NCBI RefSeq assembly: GCF_001417965.1
Contig: NW_018384385.1
Location: 151,482 to 215,481 of the forward strand
Direction of reading: 5' to 3'
Length of the DNA stretch: 64,000 nt
Source of the DNA: Exaiptasia diaphana
Taxonomy: Eukaryota; Cnidaria; Anthozoa; Actiniaria; Aiptasiidae
Shown in pieces: positions 22,644 to 35,387 of this stretch. Made by a program: the position numbers and the translations under genes. Under the pieces are notes generated by a model. The model was not told where the DNA came from, made no database searches, and saw nothing but the letters and a program-made list of their open reading frames with translations. Numbering within the stretch: position 1 is the stretch's first letter; the number at the start of each line of letters is the position of its first letter.

Positions 22644-25600
22644 ATGGCAGATATGGGAAAATCTAACCAAGTTGACACCGAAGATCCTTCAAATGGTAAG
22701 TTTAACTATATTTTAACTATAAGAGGATCTCTATTGTGCTATTTTTAGTGGTTTTCTTATCGATATTTTAGAAGGTTTTCGCCATTGTTTATGTTCGTTA
22801 CCTAGATTTGCAGTCGACTCTTGCTTTACTTCACTTGATATTTGTCAACAACGTTTTATCGTGCATGTATGAACTAGGTGGTTTTGATTGTTTAAAAATG
22901 TCAGTAAATGTGATCATGACAGTTTTTTAGTGGTATTTTGGTGGCGTTTGTTGTCGCTCTTCTACGGCCGCCTTTCAGCTGCTCCCTCCACACACCTGGA
23001 ACATCCTCTGCTGTCATGACTTCTGCAAGTCTTGCATAATAAAAGTTAGCTTATCAAGGATATTAATGTTGAGAAGTGCTTGATCTATATCATACATCCA
23101 AGGAGGACTGGAAGTTTACAAGTCCTATCCATTCGTATTCCAGTTGGGGCTAGATCAAACCAAGGAAGAAATACAAGTTATTAAGTTTACATGCATGTAC
23201 TTCGTACGATTCTTAATTTATTACGATTGAGCTTCTTCTGTCGCTTACTAGACTTTTATTCTCAAAAATAGTGGTTATGAATAACTTTAAACATGTGAAG
23301 TGTGTTTGTACATTGTTATTTACTTGTTTATGTTGTATTGTAGTTCTCTAGTAACTCTATTTTCGTGATGTTTTTGTTGTGGACAGAATCTGTTGAATTC
23401 ACGGTGGCTATCATCAATATTAATGAACTGTGAACTCCCTGTATTTTAAATCATTTCTTCACAAGGCTTGATTTTCGTTTTTCTCTGAGGTCTCTTATCG
23501 ATAAATGTGACTTTAAGTCACATTTTGAAGATCAATTTGTAAAATTGTGTTTGCATACTCGAAATCAAATGACATAGTCAGGTGATACTGCAAGAATCAA
23601 ATTGCAAATTTCCTATTTTTCTATTTTCAATCCATTTTTCAAAGTCTTGTATTGATGGTGGGCACAGTGACTTTAAATATGTTTTCAATCTATTTTTTTT
23701 AATGTTATTTCTCTTAAAACTTGACAACAGTACCTGAAGCATGAAAATTTCACCCCCACCTTTATCAATTCATGCTATGTAATGAGTAATTTGATTGTGA
23801 CTTCATTCTGGAATAATTTACAGATAGCAACAATGTTTCATAAATCTTTTATGTATTTCAACTAGACTAAATTTGTTCTTTATTTAAAAAATGGTGTACG
23901 GCATATATCCTTATAAATATGAGTAAAAGTGCTAGCGAGGGTTTTATGGAACCTATGTCTATTTACACTAAAAGGGTTTCATTGTACTGTGTTATTATTA
24001 TGTAAATTAAAACTGTATGCAAATTTATAGCAAATTAAATTGGATGACTACAAGTTTCAAACATGCCGGCTGTTTTAGTATCCTACAGTTTTGATGAAAT
24101 TATTGTAGCTTTATTCATAAAAAATCCCTGAATTGAATTATTTCATATAATTTTGATACAAAATGCTGTAGATATTTTGTGATTACTTATCAGTTTTTTT
24201 AATTATTATTTAACCAGAAAACCTTAAAAAAGTCAATTTTTAGAGTTACTTCTAAGAAAAAGAAACAAAGTAATGAAGGGATTGATTAATGATCAAAACA
24301 ACAACAACAATAATGATATTACTTTAAAAATATGATTATGAAAAATTGCTAATAATAACACTTGTGATGAAAAACAATAGGACATTGGTGCTATGATATC
24401 AGTAATATAGATACCAGTCATTAATAATATGTAATAATAATAATATAATAATAAGTGGTATTTGTATAGCGCCGATATCCTCTGAGTTCAAAGGTGCTTC
24501 ACATGTATAGATCATTTCATGTATAGTCATTAATTTTGGTATATTTGATTGCAGATGAACCAGATCGTGGACTTTGTTATTACCTACTGACTGGTCTTTC
24601 TCTTGTCATCTTTTTTTGTACCCTTCCCTTCTCTCTCTGCTTCTGTTTAAAGGTATGATGTTACATAGCTAAGATAATAATGAGAGCAGTTTTTGTTCAT
24701 AAGTGAGAAAAACTGCAGTAGTACTTTGTGCCATGAATGTTTTTTTTAATGGTGGTAATACTAAAATCCTTTCATATATTTCCTTGCCATGGTCTGTCGT
24801 GTGACATAATCAGACACAATCTGCCCCTAGTCCTAGTATATGAGTTAATAAAGCATCACAAGTTTGTCAATGTAGCTAGAGTATTCCGAGCAAAGCCCTC
24901 AAGATACATTTTATTTATTTTAGGTCTTTCAACTAGAATTTGAAAAGTGGACTATAGTATTGTAATATTCTATATCCTAACAAAGCTAGTATAATTATTT
25001 TGAATGCTTTGATGGTTAGATTGTTCAAGAGTATGAAAGAGCTGTTATCTTCAGGCTTGGACGGCTGCTTCCTGGTGGCGCAAAGGGTCCAGGTAAAAAC
25101 ATGCCCTGATGTTGAAAACCTCACACAAGCAGAACTCATAGAGGAAGGGAGAACACAATTAGCATTGCAAGAACTGTTTCATCTAGACTGCATTAGATGA
25201 TAAAGTCACAGTATTTTATGGTTCTGTGACTGTCTCAGATGGAGCTGAATTTTTAAAACTTTCTTTATTTACAGATTGTGCCATTTTCTCCTTCTACATT
25301 GATCATAATATTCTAAAGATGTTTTCTGTTGTCATTTATAGGAATATTCTTCATTCTTCCCTGCATTGACACCTACAGGAAAGTGGACCTTAGGGTTGTG
25401 TCCTTTGATGTCCCTCCACAAGAGGTAACCATTATTTAATTCATATTTATATTATTTTTCAAATTATTGATTTACATATTACAAGTGTACATGTTAGCAT
25501 TGAGTGTTATTTATAAACTGGGATTTACCAAATTGTAATATAAGTCAATCATTATTTTCTATTTGTTTTTATACTCTAAGACTTTTAAATTAAACTGAGC

Positions 25601-27010
25601 ACAATAAATGCTTAGCTTCCTAATATATGGTCCAGTCAAAAAACAAATACTCAAAGATGTTCCTGACAAGCAGTGATGTGTGAGAAATATACTCTCTAGG
25701 TTTCATGGGATGAAGTATAATGTTTGTCAATAATGATAGTTTCCCAAGATTCTTTCTCATCAATGAAGTATTAGCATGGACTGTACAATGGGCTTAAATT
25801 TTAATTAAAAATACAAGATCTTGAAAAGTCTTTTTTGAAATGTTTTTATATTAGACACACCATGGTACTGCAACACCAGTTTAATCAAGTTCCCAGCATG
25901 ATTGAGTTAAATTATATTTTTTTGCATTTCTCTTAGATTCTAACCAGAGACAGTGTGACTGTTGCTGTTGATGCTGTTGTCTACTTTAGAATCCATAATG
26001 CAACTATTTCCATCACCAATGTTGAGGACGCCAACCGCTCCACACGTCTTCTCGCTCAAACAACACTCAGGAATGTTTTGGGTACCAAAAACCTGAGTGA
26101 GATTTTGTCTGAGAGAGACAACATCAGTCATATCATGCAGGTTTGTGTAAAATATTTAAGAAATTATCTGAGTAATTTCTTTTAATCATTTGCTGTTTTG
26201 TGCAGTGATCTACTTCTGAGTGACAAGACGTCAATGTCTTGGAGGATATTGAATTGGGGATGGTTTAGTAATTAAAAATGAACTGTTTTTGATCAGCAGG
26301 AAGCTCATGCATTGAAGTTGAACCTACAATTATTTACAAAATAATATATTTTGATTCAATTTTTTTCTGTGTTTGTTATGTTTTATAAGTCTGCATTGAC
26401 TAATAACATTTTTCAGACATCTCTTGATGAAGCAACCGACCCATGGGGAGTGAAAGTGGAGAGAGTTGAAGTGTAAGTAAAGATATTTCAGGTCAATTTT
26501 CATAATATTAACTTCTATTCTGTCCAATTAATAAAACTCTTGCTGTCATTATTGCATGGCTCAAATTATAATACTTATTTACCGACATTAATGCTTATTT
26601 ATTATTGTGTCATTGTAGGAAAGATGTTCGCCTTCCACAACAGCTACAGAGAGCTATGGCAGCAGAAGCAGAGGCCACTCGTGAAGCCAGAGCTAAGGTT
26701 CATTGGAGATTATTTTGTGATAAAAAATCAATCAAACATGATGAACAGTTACAGCAATAAGGACAGGTATACAAAGGGCTTTTGCAATAAACAGCTGACA
26801 AAGTTTTTAATTTAGGTCATTGCTGCTGATGGTGAAATGAATGCTTCCCGTTCACTCAAAGAAGCTGCAGACATTATTGCTGAAAACCCACAAGCTCTTC
26901 AACTACGATACCTTCAGACACTGACTACCATCTCAGCAGAAAAGAACTCAACCATCATTTTCCCTCTGCCTATTGACTTCATAAGTCGTCTTGTACCAGA
27001 AGGCAAATAA
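22644..27010 (+). CDS. STOM: Stomatin paralogue A
   Basis: Stomatins are monotopic membrane scaffolds of the SPFH/prohibitin superfamily that oligomerise in cholesterol-rich membranes and modulate ion channels. Exons: 22644-22695, 24555-24652, 25020-25092, 25342-25424, 25937-26140, 26417-26472, 26619-26697 and 26816-27010; 279 residues (human STOM 288). Residues about 24-50 form the hydrophobic hairpin, preceded by a charged N-terminus ([17 protein letters not shown]) and rich in cysteines that could be palmitoylated. The SPFH domain follows: [50 protein letters not shown], a coiled [15 protein letters not shown] segment, and the C-terminal [16 protein letters not shown] and STIIFPLP motifs. 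All family landmarks are present, so it looks functional. Intron 1 is 1.9 kb. Confidence 0.95.
24422..24505. repeat. (AAT)n tract with TATAGCGCC-type repeat
   Basis: An AAT-rich microsatellite (24422-24453) is followed by TTTGTATAGCGCC (about 24461-24473) and TTCAAAGGTGCTTCACA (24487-24503). This pairing of an AAT tract with TATAGCGC and CTCAAAG-type boxes is a widespread short interspersed repeat in marine invertebrates, recalled from memory. It lies in stomatin A intron 1. Confidence 0.4.
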
Positions 27011-29640
27011 TTGCACATCAACATAGAAGATGAACAGCTCTTTTTTTTAAAATCTGCCATTTGTAACCTCATATGCAGATAGTCCTGGTCTTGGTACTGC
27101 TCTTTATGTTATATAATATTTCCTGGACTATAGCCAGGAAATCTATTATGACATTTGTCTCTTCTTCAAAAGCATCATATTCTTCATTAGGTATTGCTGT
27201 TTTCTATTTTTGACCAGTCAAATGGACAAGATACATAGTTTACCAGGGGAGAAATGTCTTTATTTGTGTAGGAGGTTACTATTTTTGTGATTGGTTGTTA
27301 ATTTTATGTATGTTTTCTACCAATCATACATATATTAAGCAAATGGTGAAAACGTTGATCTATTTAGTGTGATTTTGATTGGTCACCATTCTGGAATATA
27401 TGATCATTAATTTTTATGTAAAAATTTGAGGCTTTATATTATATATAATAGAAGTTTCTTTGCATAAGAGTTCCAAGTGGAGTTGGGATATATTAAAAAA
27501 TATTTGCTCTACTTGCTTATGGACTTACTGCATGTTAATTTGTCTACAAAAGGATTATCTACAAAAACAATAGATGTTTCGCAGAATTTCTAGTACTTAA
27601 TAATAAGCTTCACTTCACTGAAGTAACCTGAAATCCTTTATTGCAGAAAATGCTTTTAATGATTTTGTTCATCAAAATGTTCAATATCGTGTATAGAAGG
27701 ATTTGAAACAATGAATGCTGATTAATATTTATTTATGAATTTTATTGAGTGATGTTATGATTTTTTATAACCTTATTATGAGGTCCAATGTCAGTTGTTT
27801 TTGGAGGGAATTATTGGAAGAATGGGCATTACAGAGCTCTCAATAAAAGGCTCATCTGGTCATGGGTAACCTCTGCCCCATTCTCCTCAATTTCCCTCCA
27901 TCTGTAGTCTGATTGGACTTGATATTATATTATTAAGCACACCAGAGGCGGATCCAGGATTTTCCTCAGGGAGGGGTGTGGGGCTCTCAGTAGGGGGTGC
28001 ACCCCACAAAAATCATTACCATGAAAATACAAAATAAGGAAGGATACAGATCTCAGGACGGGGTGCGCACTCCTGCACCCATTAGCTTGATCCGCCCCTG
28101 CACACTTGCCTTTAGCTACACTGCATCAGTTTTTCAATTCTAATATATTGTACAATATTATTAGAGTAATAACTAGTGATATATGCATGTGCAGGCTGTT
28201 TGTAATTAAGTAGTAAATGCTGTGAGATAATGATGTAATTATATATACCTCGAGAGAGCAAAATTTCATTCTGAGATTTTACACATTAGTCCTTTTGATG
28301 TGAAATTTACTCACACAAAGAACTTCCATAAATTTAAGTTCTCTATCATGGTGTATATTTTACACTGTACTATTAGCTGCTAAATTGTAGCTTTGTAGAT
28401 GTTTATATATTGCATACTGTTATGTAATAAATATATATCACAACAAAAAACGTGTATTATGTGTATTTAATGTGTGGAAAACATGTAGTGTTGTTTGTAC
28501 CTAATTTGATGTCTCAGTCATGACGAGGGAGGGAAGGGAGGAGGATTATATCAAAAGATGATTTTTTCATCGAAGTGTATATAATCATGTCAAATATCAG
28601 CAGCATAAGGAATGATAGTATTTTAAGGTGCTCTGCCATGTGGTCCCATTTCATACGTTTTCTCATTCAGTGTTTTTCTCAGTCTATGGGGCCCGGACTA
28701 TCAAGGGAATAACTGACCCTTATGTACACTATAATGGCAGTCTGATAATGAGAGCTTTTGTCCACTGGATTTAGGTCGTCCAAATATGACTAACAGCTCT
28801 CAAGGAGAATGTGATGAGACGAGGACAATACACAATAATGTATCTAATATGTTCCAGTTTATTGCAATTTTTGAGGCTATAATGTGTCCAATACATAGTA
28901 TTTTAATGTTATCAGAGTATTATATTCCTTTCACAGTCATCAGTGAGTACATGATTTCCTCAAAAATCATTAATAAATAGTGAATTCACAATTATAGTGT
29001 TGTTTGTAAAAAAAACAATGGGCTTTACTAGTAAAGTGCATGTGGCATGATTTTGTTTCCCAAATAGCAAACATTTTTATGAAGATAACTAGCTTTCCAA
29101 GTCAATCACTGGATGCAGCTTTATAATTCTGAGAAAATTAAGCTTTTATAGTAATTTGGTGACGACAAAGTATAATATGTGTTCATTCTAACTGTCCCAC
29201 AATAAAAAAAATCATGCCCTTTGCACATTAAGCTTAAAGCAACATTAACTTGACACTAGTCTCCTATACAGTTCCTAAATTATCTTGAAAAGTACAACTA
29301 TACACCTTTGCCATAGCATATGATGATTGGTCCAGAGAGCTGCAGTGCGCATGCAATTACAGTCACCTATTTATGATAACATTTTCTGCACGTGTGACAG
29401 GTTTCTGTGATGATGTGATCATCAGTCGCTTTGCTGCATAGCAAAATCAATGCTACCTGGAACTATGCAGGAGACAGTTCATGTTTTCAAAGTGCATTTG
29501 ACATAACTATATACTGCCGATTCCATTTTAATCTAAGGAGTTGCAACATTTCCGCTTTCTAAAATGGGGTCATTTCTTTTGAACCTTTTCCTCCCTTGTC
29601 TGAAAAAAAGAGAAACATCATTGATATTTGATTTTTTATT
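27011..29640. other. Convergent 3' flanks of stomatins A and B
   Basis: AT-rich tail-to-tail intergenic DNA. AATAAA hexamers at about 27842 and 28426 could serve stomatin A. A 158-bp inverted-repeat element lies at 27943-28100. No coding potential was recognised. Confidence 0.45.
27938..28105. mobile_element. Short inverted-repeat element (CAGRGGCGGATC ends)
   Basis: The left end CAGAGGCGGATCCAG (27943) and right end GATCCGCCCCTG (ending 28100) are inverted matches over about 12 bp. CACAC direct repeats (27938-27942 and 28101-28105) flank the element. It is 158 bp, relatively GC-rich and non-coding: a MITE. Similar GGCGGATCCAG fragments occur near 21149. Confidence 0.55.
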
Positions 29641-29647
29641 TGTCAAC

Positions 29648-29653
29648 TTTATT
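29648..29653 (-). terminator. Poly(A) signal of stomatin B
   Basis: Reverse-strand AATAAA about 236 bp beyond the stomatin B stop codon. A second hexamer lies at 29635-29640. Confidence 0.5.
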
Positions 29654-29888
29654 GTATAAATATGTCACAGCTACATTGATGAATAACACAAAAAATTCTC
29701 CAGAGAACTTGAAATTCTTTTCAAAGAAAACAACAAAAACTGCTTTGAACAAAGCTTATAACTGTTTGCAAAAGACAAACAAATCAACTAAACTTAATCT
29801 TACAAGAATACTAAAACTATCAATGTTTTAAAGCTGTAAATGATTAAATAACATGGTGCTAAGGCTTCACAGTGCCACATTTGAAGTA

Positions 29889-32800
29889 TCAATTATTACC
29901 ATCTGGAATAAGACGACTTAGGAAGTCAATAGGCAGAGGGAAAATGATGGTTGAGTTCTTTTCTGCTGAGATGGTAGTCAGTGTCTGTAGATAACGGAGT
30001 TGAAGAGCTTGAGCATTCTCTGCAATGATGTCTGCAGCTTCTTTGAGGGAGCGAGAAGCATTCATTTCACCTTCTGCAGCAATGACCTGTTGGATAAGCA
30101 TTTTGAAATTACTTAAAGGAATCTAAAAACTGTATGGTGATTGTGTATTATCAACAGGACACTAACAATCACTAATGGAAGGAGCAAAGAAATCAATATC
30201 ACATCATTCTATAGCTGCAATGAAACCATGGTTTCAAACCTTAGCTCTGGCTTCACGAGTAGCTTCTGCTTCAGCTGCCATTGCTCTCTGCAGCTGTTGT
30301 GGCAGGCGGACATCTTTACTATGTATGATAAGAGAAGTAGATTATACTATGTACTTGATGATGTAGAAACAAATATTACATATCAAAAAGAAATCCACAA
30401 GAGACACTTCAACTAGTTTACAAAAAGGTTATATAAGAGAAAGGCATAATTATGAAGTACACCTTCTGTAATTGAAGTATGAAGCTATTGTTAGAAAAAA
30501 ACACTTACACTTCAACTCTCTCCACTTTTACTCCCCAAGGGTCGGTTGCCTCATCAAGAGATGACTAGAAAACAAAAATAATAAAAACAATGTGAAGCAA
30601 CAAAATTTTAAGAAGTGAATATTTTCACACTAACCTGCATGAGATGACTGATGTTGTCTCTTTCAGTCAAAATCTCACTCAGGTTCTTGGTACCCAAAGT
30701 GTTTCGGAGTGTTGTTTGAGCAAGAAGACGTGTGGAGCGGTTGGCATCCTCAACATTGGTGATGGACATGGTTGCATTGTAGATTCTGAAGTAGACGACA
30801 GCGTCAACAGCAACGGTTACACTGTCTTTAGTAAGAATCTAAGAAAAACATTACAACCACATTTTAAATTATTGTATTCAATGTCACTTTTAGTGATAAA
30901 ATTCAAGGGTAATAATTCTCTAAGTTATGATATAAAAGTGTATAAGAATAGACAATAATTCTATTTACTTCTTGTGGAGGGACATCAAAGGACACAACCC
31001 TGAGGTCCACTTTCCTGTAGGTGTCAATGCAGGGAAGAATGAAGAATATACCTATAAACAATCAAGATATGTAATTATGACGTACAAACTATATTTGAAT
31101 TGCTTTTAGATGACAGAGGACTGATTTTTGACAGTGTTAAAAGTTTTGAATTATTAATGGTGTAGTAATAGAGGGTTTTACTAGATGTACAAGAACACCA
31201 CTTTATCAAACAAAGTGTAAATCATGGGAGTTGTAGTCCTTGAACTTTTTTGTGTTTACTAAACATACATTTTTTGCTATTCCTTTGCAAAAAATAGAAG
31301 TAGGTTTTGCTGTTTCTACATGGAAGAGCCTGTATAATAACGGAGAGGCAAGATTTGCTGTAACTCCGAGTTTTGTGCTTACATACGAAAAAGCCTAAAA
31401 AAGTAAAAGGGCCATGATGTTTTGATGTAAAGATGACATTACCACTTTACCTGGACCCTTGGCTCCACCTGCAAGCAATCGACCAACTCTAAAGATGACA
31501 GCTCGCTCATACTCCTGGACAATCTAATTAAAAGTAAAGGTACAATAAATACTTGTTATAACATTTACTTACTTATTTTAATACTCAGTTGCCAGATGAG
31601 TACAATAGAATTATCCTCATCTATTATCATTTTCATCATCATCAGCACTTTAATGAATAAACAAAACAGCTCTAATTTCAATTTCATTTTGTCTTAAAAT
31701 GTGAAGTTCATGTAATGATTCATCTCTTTTACCTTGAGGCAGAAACACAAAGAAAAGGGCAAAGTACAGAGGAAAATGAAGAAAGAAAATGCAGTCAGAA
31801 CATAATAGCAAATTCCTCGCCCTTCATCGGAGCCCTGGTGATGAGTACCTTAAAAAGTAAGAGTAAAACAATGTAAGAGGATGGTTATCATCCATTGATT
31901 GCTTAAAGATTTTCTTTCCATTTGATATATACCTTGAACATCATGATCAAAGAAACTACAAATATCTGATGTAATTGATAAATATACTTCTAGAAAACAT
32001 GACTTTCATGTTGGATTAATAATCTTGATATTCTAGCTAAGCAAAATATCCAAGCCAATTTGCATTTAGACAGTCAAAAATGAAACTGATTATGCAGAAG
32101 TGAAATGCTCCTGAGGCAACTGTCTAGGATCTCTATTGATCCTTTTACATTCAGCCATGATAGTAACCACAGGCACTAATTATTATTCTTTTACTACATG
32201 TAAAGTGCACAAGCTTCAACCATCTGATACCTATTAAGATAGGCAAGTTAACAATAATTCGTCTTGAATGTGTAAATGACCGCCAAACATTTTATTGTAG
32301 ATAAACTTAAATGCCTTCTCATAAATCCTTTTATCATGCCGTCTCTTACAATTCATCATTCAGATAAATGACTGACACTATAATCTAATTGTTTTCTTGT
32401 AATCTTCCTTAATGCCTAGCATTTGATCTATTCCTGTTATATGTGCCAAATATCCATTTATCATCTAAGCTTGTGTGATGTGTATTTAAAAATGTTTAAA
32501 TGATTTCGGTGAGTACAAGTTTTAGTCAGGCTTGAAATTGCTATAAATGATACATAGGCTTTACAATGGCATATTTTACGATCTTGTCATAATTATTAAA
32601 TTCTGCTGTTGGGCATAAAAAATGTCTTCAAATAAATAAATTTACAACTTGAAGAAAAACTGCACAAAGTTCTTTATTCCAGCAAAGTCACTTCATATCA
32701 ACTCCTTAGTTTTCCATAATTTTTTTTTTTGAACTCCTCCAAGAATAAAATATAATTATTTAGAACAGTTATGTCATAGGCAAAAACAGATTTCTAGAAT

Positions 32801-33473
32801 TTTTGTATTAGAAGAATTTTTGTATTTGTCTAAGAGTTCACAAATATTTATTTATTTGAATAGAATCTGTTTGGAGATTTAAGGGTTTTATGGGGAAGAC
32901 TGTAATAAGAATAATAAAGTTTATACCTCAGTGCGACTTGTAATGACGCTGTTTCAGTGTTTTAGTCAAGTGCACTTGTGCATGGATTAGCTTATTATGA
33001 ACAATACTAAACAGAGGACGATATTGCTGACAGTGTACTAATTATAGGACAGGCTTTACTAGAACATGACTAAAACAACTCCTAAGTGATGCAGTATAGA
33101 CAGGAAGTTTTATAGTTTCAGTGCAAAACAGTTTTATTTTAAAATCCTGTTGTCAGTATCTACAAAAGTGTTGTAATCAACAAGCGACAAAATCAATCAA
33201 CAGCATCACACGTTACTGAAATTACCGCTCGAACTTCAACTTGTTTTTCCATCAAATCCAAATCAGCCAAATGTCTTTTAACATACAGTAAGTACAATGG
33301 CTTTCTAACTCAGATAAAGCGTTGAATTGTACGGTTTTATATATTCGCAAAGTGAGCTTTGTGTGAAATTCGCATCCAACATTGTTTTAAAAAAGTGAGA
33401 TTTTTTTCCTTTTTTCGTTTAGAGCAAACCTACCTTGACTAATGTCAAACTGCTCTGGTTTTGTATTCGACAT
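29889..33473 (-). CDS. STOM: Stomatin paralogue B
   Basis: Same family and membrane role as paralogue A, on the opposite strand. Exons in coding order: 33473-33434, 31848-31733, 31523-31451, 31051-30969, 30838-30635, 30564-30509, 30318-30240 and 30086-29889; 282 residues. Exon phases and boundaries match A and C exactly, so the three arose by duplication of an intron-bearing gene. The N-terminus is [12 protein letters not shown]. The hairpin exon starts [17 protein letters not shown] and is six residues longer than that of A. Exon 3 is clearly diverged ([20 protein letters not shown]) while exon 4 is almost identical to A and C. An alternative first exon at 34486-34435 ends in the same phase and gives 286 residues. 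Tail-to-tail with A and head-to-head with C. Confidence 0.93.
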
Positions 33474-34434
33474 AATAAGCTTTACGCTTCAAAATAATCG
33501 AACCAGACACATTAAAACTTCGGAAAGTGAAGTTGTCGCTCTTGAACGATCGATCGTTCTAAACAGAATCACGTGACTGGGAGTGACGGGGCTTCGATGG
33601 AGTAAAGTATAAGAGACTTACATTATTTGAATCAAGCTTTGAACTGAAATATTTTCTATTTCGGTTTACAGTAAGATATATAGATAGCTTTCCGAAATGT
33701 TGAACTAAGAAAATAATTCATTTAGTTTAGAAAAACAATAGGGTTTAAAAAATATATAATTCGAAGACGAATCAACCAAGGCAAATATGCGAAGTATTCC
33801 ACAATTGATCAGAAATTGTCAAGTGAAAAATTTTATTATCGAGACAAAAGAACTAAAATATACTAAAAAATTGTACTAGTGCTACCTACTTTCTTTGAAT
33901 CTTATCAAATGCGATCGCAAACATAGCGAATATATATAAACACGGTGGTTGAAAGCGGCAATGTGTCTTAATGACATTTTGCATAAATTTCTGTTGCTGA
34001 ACAGCTGGTATTCTCATCATATTGCAAAACTCCCAAAACCTTGCTTTTCATGCAACATCAAGTTATCATTTAATACATACATATTGATTTCATTTTACAC
34101 AACAATCCTCCCGGATGATGCCCGGATGCTTGAAATTGAATACCTCATCAGCTAAGCTACTTTTAAGAAAATCAAGCACATATAAATAAACGTTTTTCAA
34201 AACATTGGATACACGCTTATAGAAGTAGAGTGCTCCGATCAATTTGAGCCATGGAACATAGTGAAAAGGGTCACCGTTTCTGACACCGTTGCTACGACTT
34301 AGAACTCGACAGGTCTTTCACAAATATTGATAAGTTTGCCTTAAGTTACTAAGCGCAAAAAAACTTTAATGTTTTCAACTGAAATCATGTTTGTAAAGAC
34401 TATAACATTCGATAAGAAGCTTGTACTTCCATAC

Positions 34435-34486
34435 CTGTATCTTTGTAAGATTCACTCATTTCTAATTCAGGATGTTTTGTTGCCAT
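34435..34486 (-). other. Alternative first coding exon of stomatin B
   Basis: ATG at 34486, open frame MATKHPELEMSESYKDT, then a GTATGG donor in phase 1, matching the exon at 31848. A palindromic TGACGTCA lies 57 bp upstream of the ATG. The mRNA would skip the exon at 33473-33434. Confidence 0.55.
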
Positions 34487-34542
34487 CAACGGTACAGCAC
34501 AATTCAGATCAAAACATGGCGGAGTATTTATGTGCCCTCGTG

Positions 34543-34550
34543 TGACGTCA
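34543..34550. promoter_or_regulatory. Palindromic CRE upstream of stomatin B distal start
   Basis: TGACGTCA, 57 bp upstream of the distal ATG, mirrors the arrangement at stomatin A. Further half-sites (TGACGTAT near 34590 and TTACGTCA near 34774) lie in the same divergent interval toward stomatin C. Confidence 0.5.
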
Positions 34551-35387
34551 ACATATTAAAATAGACAGCTGTCATTGATGTTTTTTTGTGACGTATGTGG
34601 ACTCTGTTTCAGAGTATGGCTGTTTCAAAACTTCGTAATATAATACTCGGATTTAAAAAATGTTCACATCAATCTGCCTTCTTCATTCGGATCTTTAAGA
34701 CAATTTCAGCTCTTTTTCAACAAGCAAAAACCCTTGTGTAATCTTCCTAGCGCTCCCTCAAAAGTAGATTACATTACGTCACAGTATGTATACCACGTGA
34801 TGATGAAGCAGTGATCTAGTTGCACATTAAACTTTTCTTATTCGAGCTAGATTCTTTAGCTATTTTTGCTGTATGATACCTACCATAGGCATTGCCACTT
34901 CATGGAGTACTCGGGATTGAATGAAGGTTAGTCCACGGTTAGTCTTAATGAAATTCCTTCCGCAAATGTCCACATAATAATTGCATAATTTTTGGTATTT
35001 TTAGCTAGTGAGCCATTCAAATTCAGTCAACCATTTTACTATTTATGCTTATATAGATGTATACTGCTAAGAAAAACTACAGAAAAACAAGCTTAAAAAT
35101 ACATGGTTTGTTTGGCAAGTACTTAACTTAGTTCAGCAACTTGCAGTACAAAATTTTACCACAATTTTATATTGTCTTTGGAGGGAGAAAAACCTAAGGA
35201 CGATCCTTTGATATAATCAGTTTTTTTATGATAGTAGAGGCTTTTGAATAGCAAAAAGGTAATAACAGTTAAAAAACAAATTGCCCTTCGACAATTACGA
35301 TCAGGTATGATTGGGCTTCCTGTGTAATTTGATGCGCCATACCATACATAATCTGTGGAAGGTTGGCGAACATTTACTCTGTAAAAT
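34551..35387. other. Divergent spacer between stomatins B and C
   Basis: About 0.9 kb between the distal start of B and the start of C. It carries CRE-like half-sites and a CACGTG E-box (about 34794) and is probably a shared regulatory interval. No open frame of interest. Confidence 0.4.
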
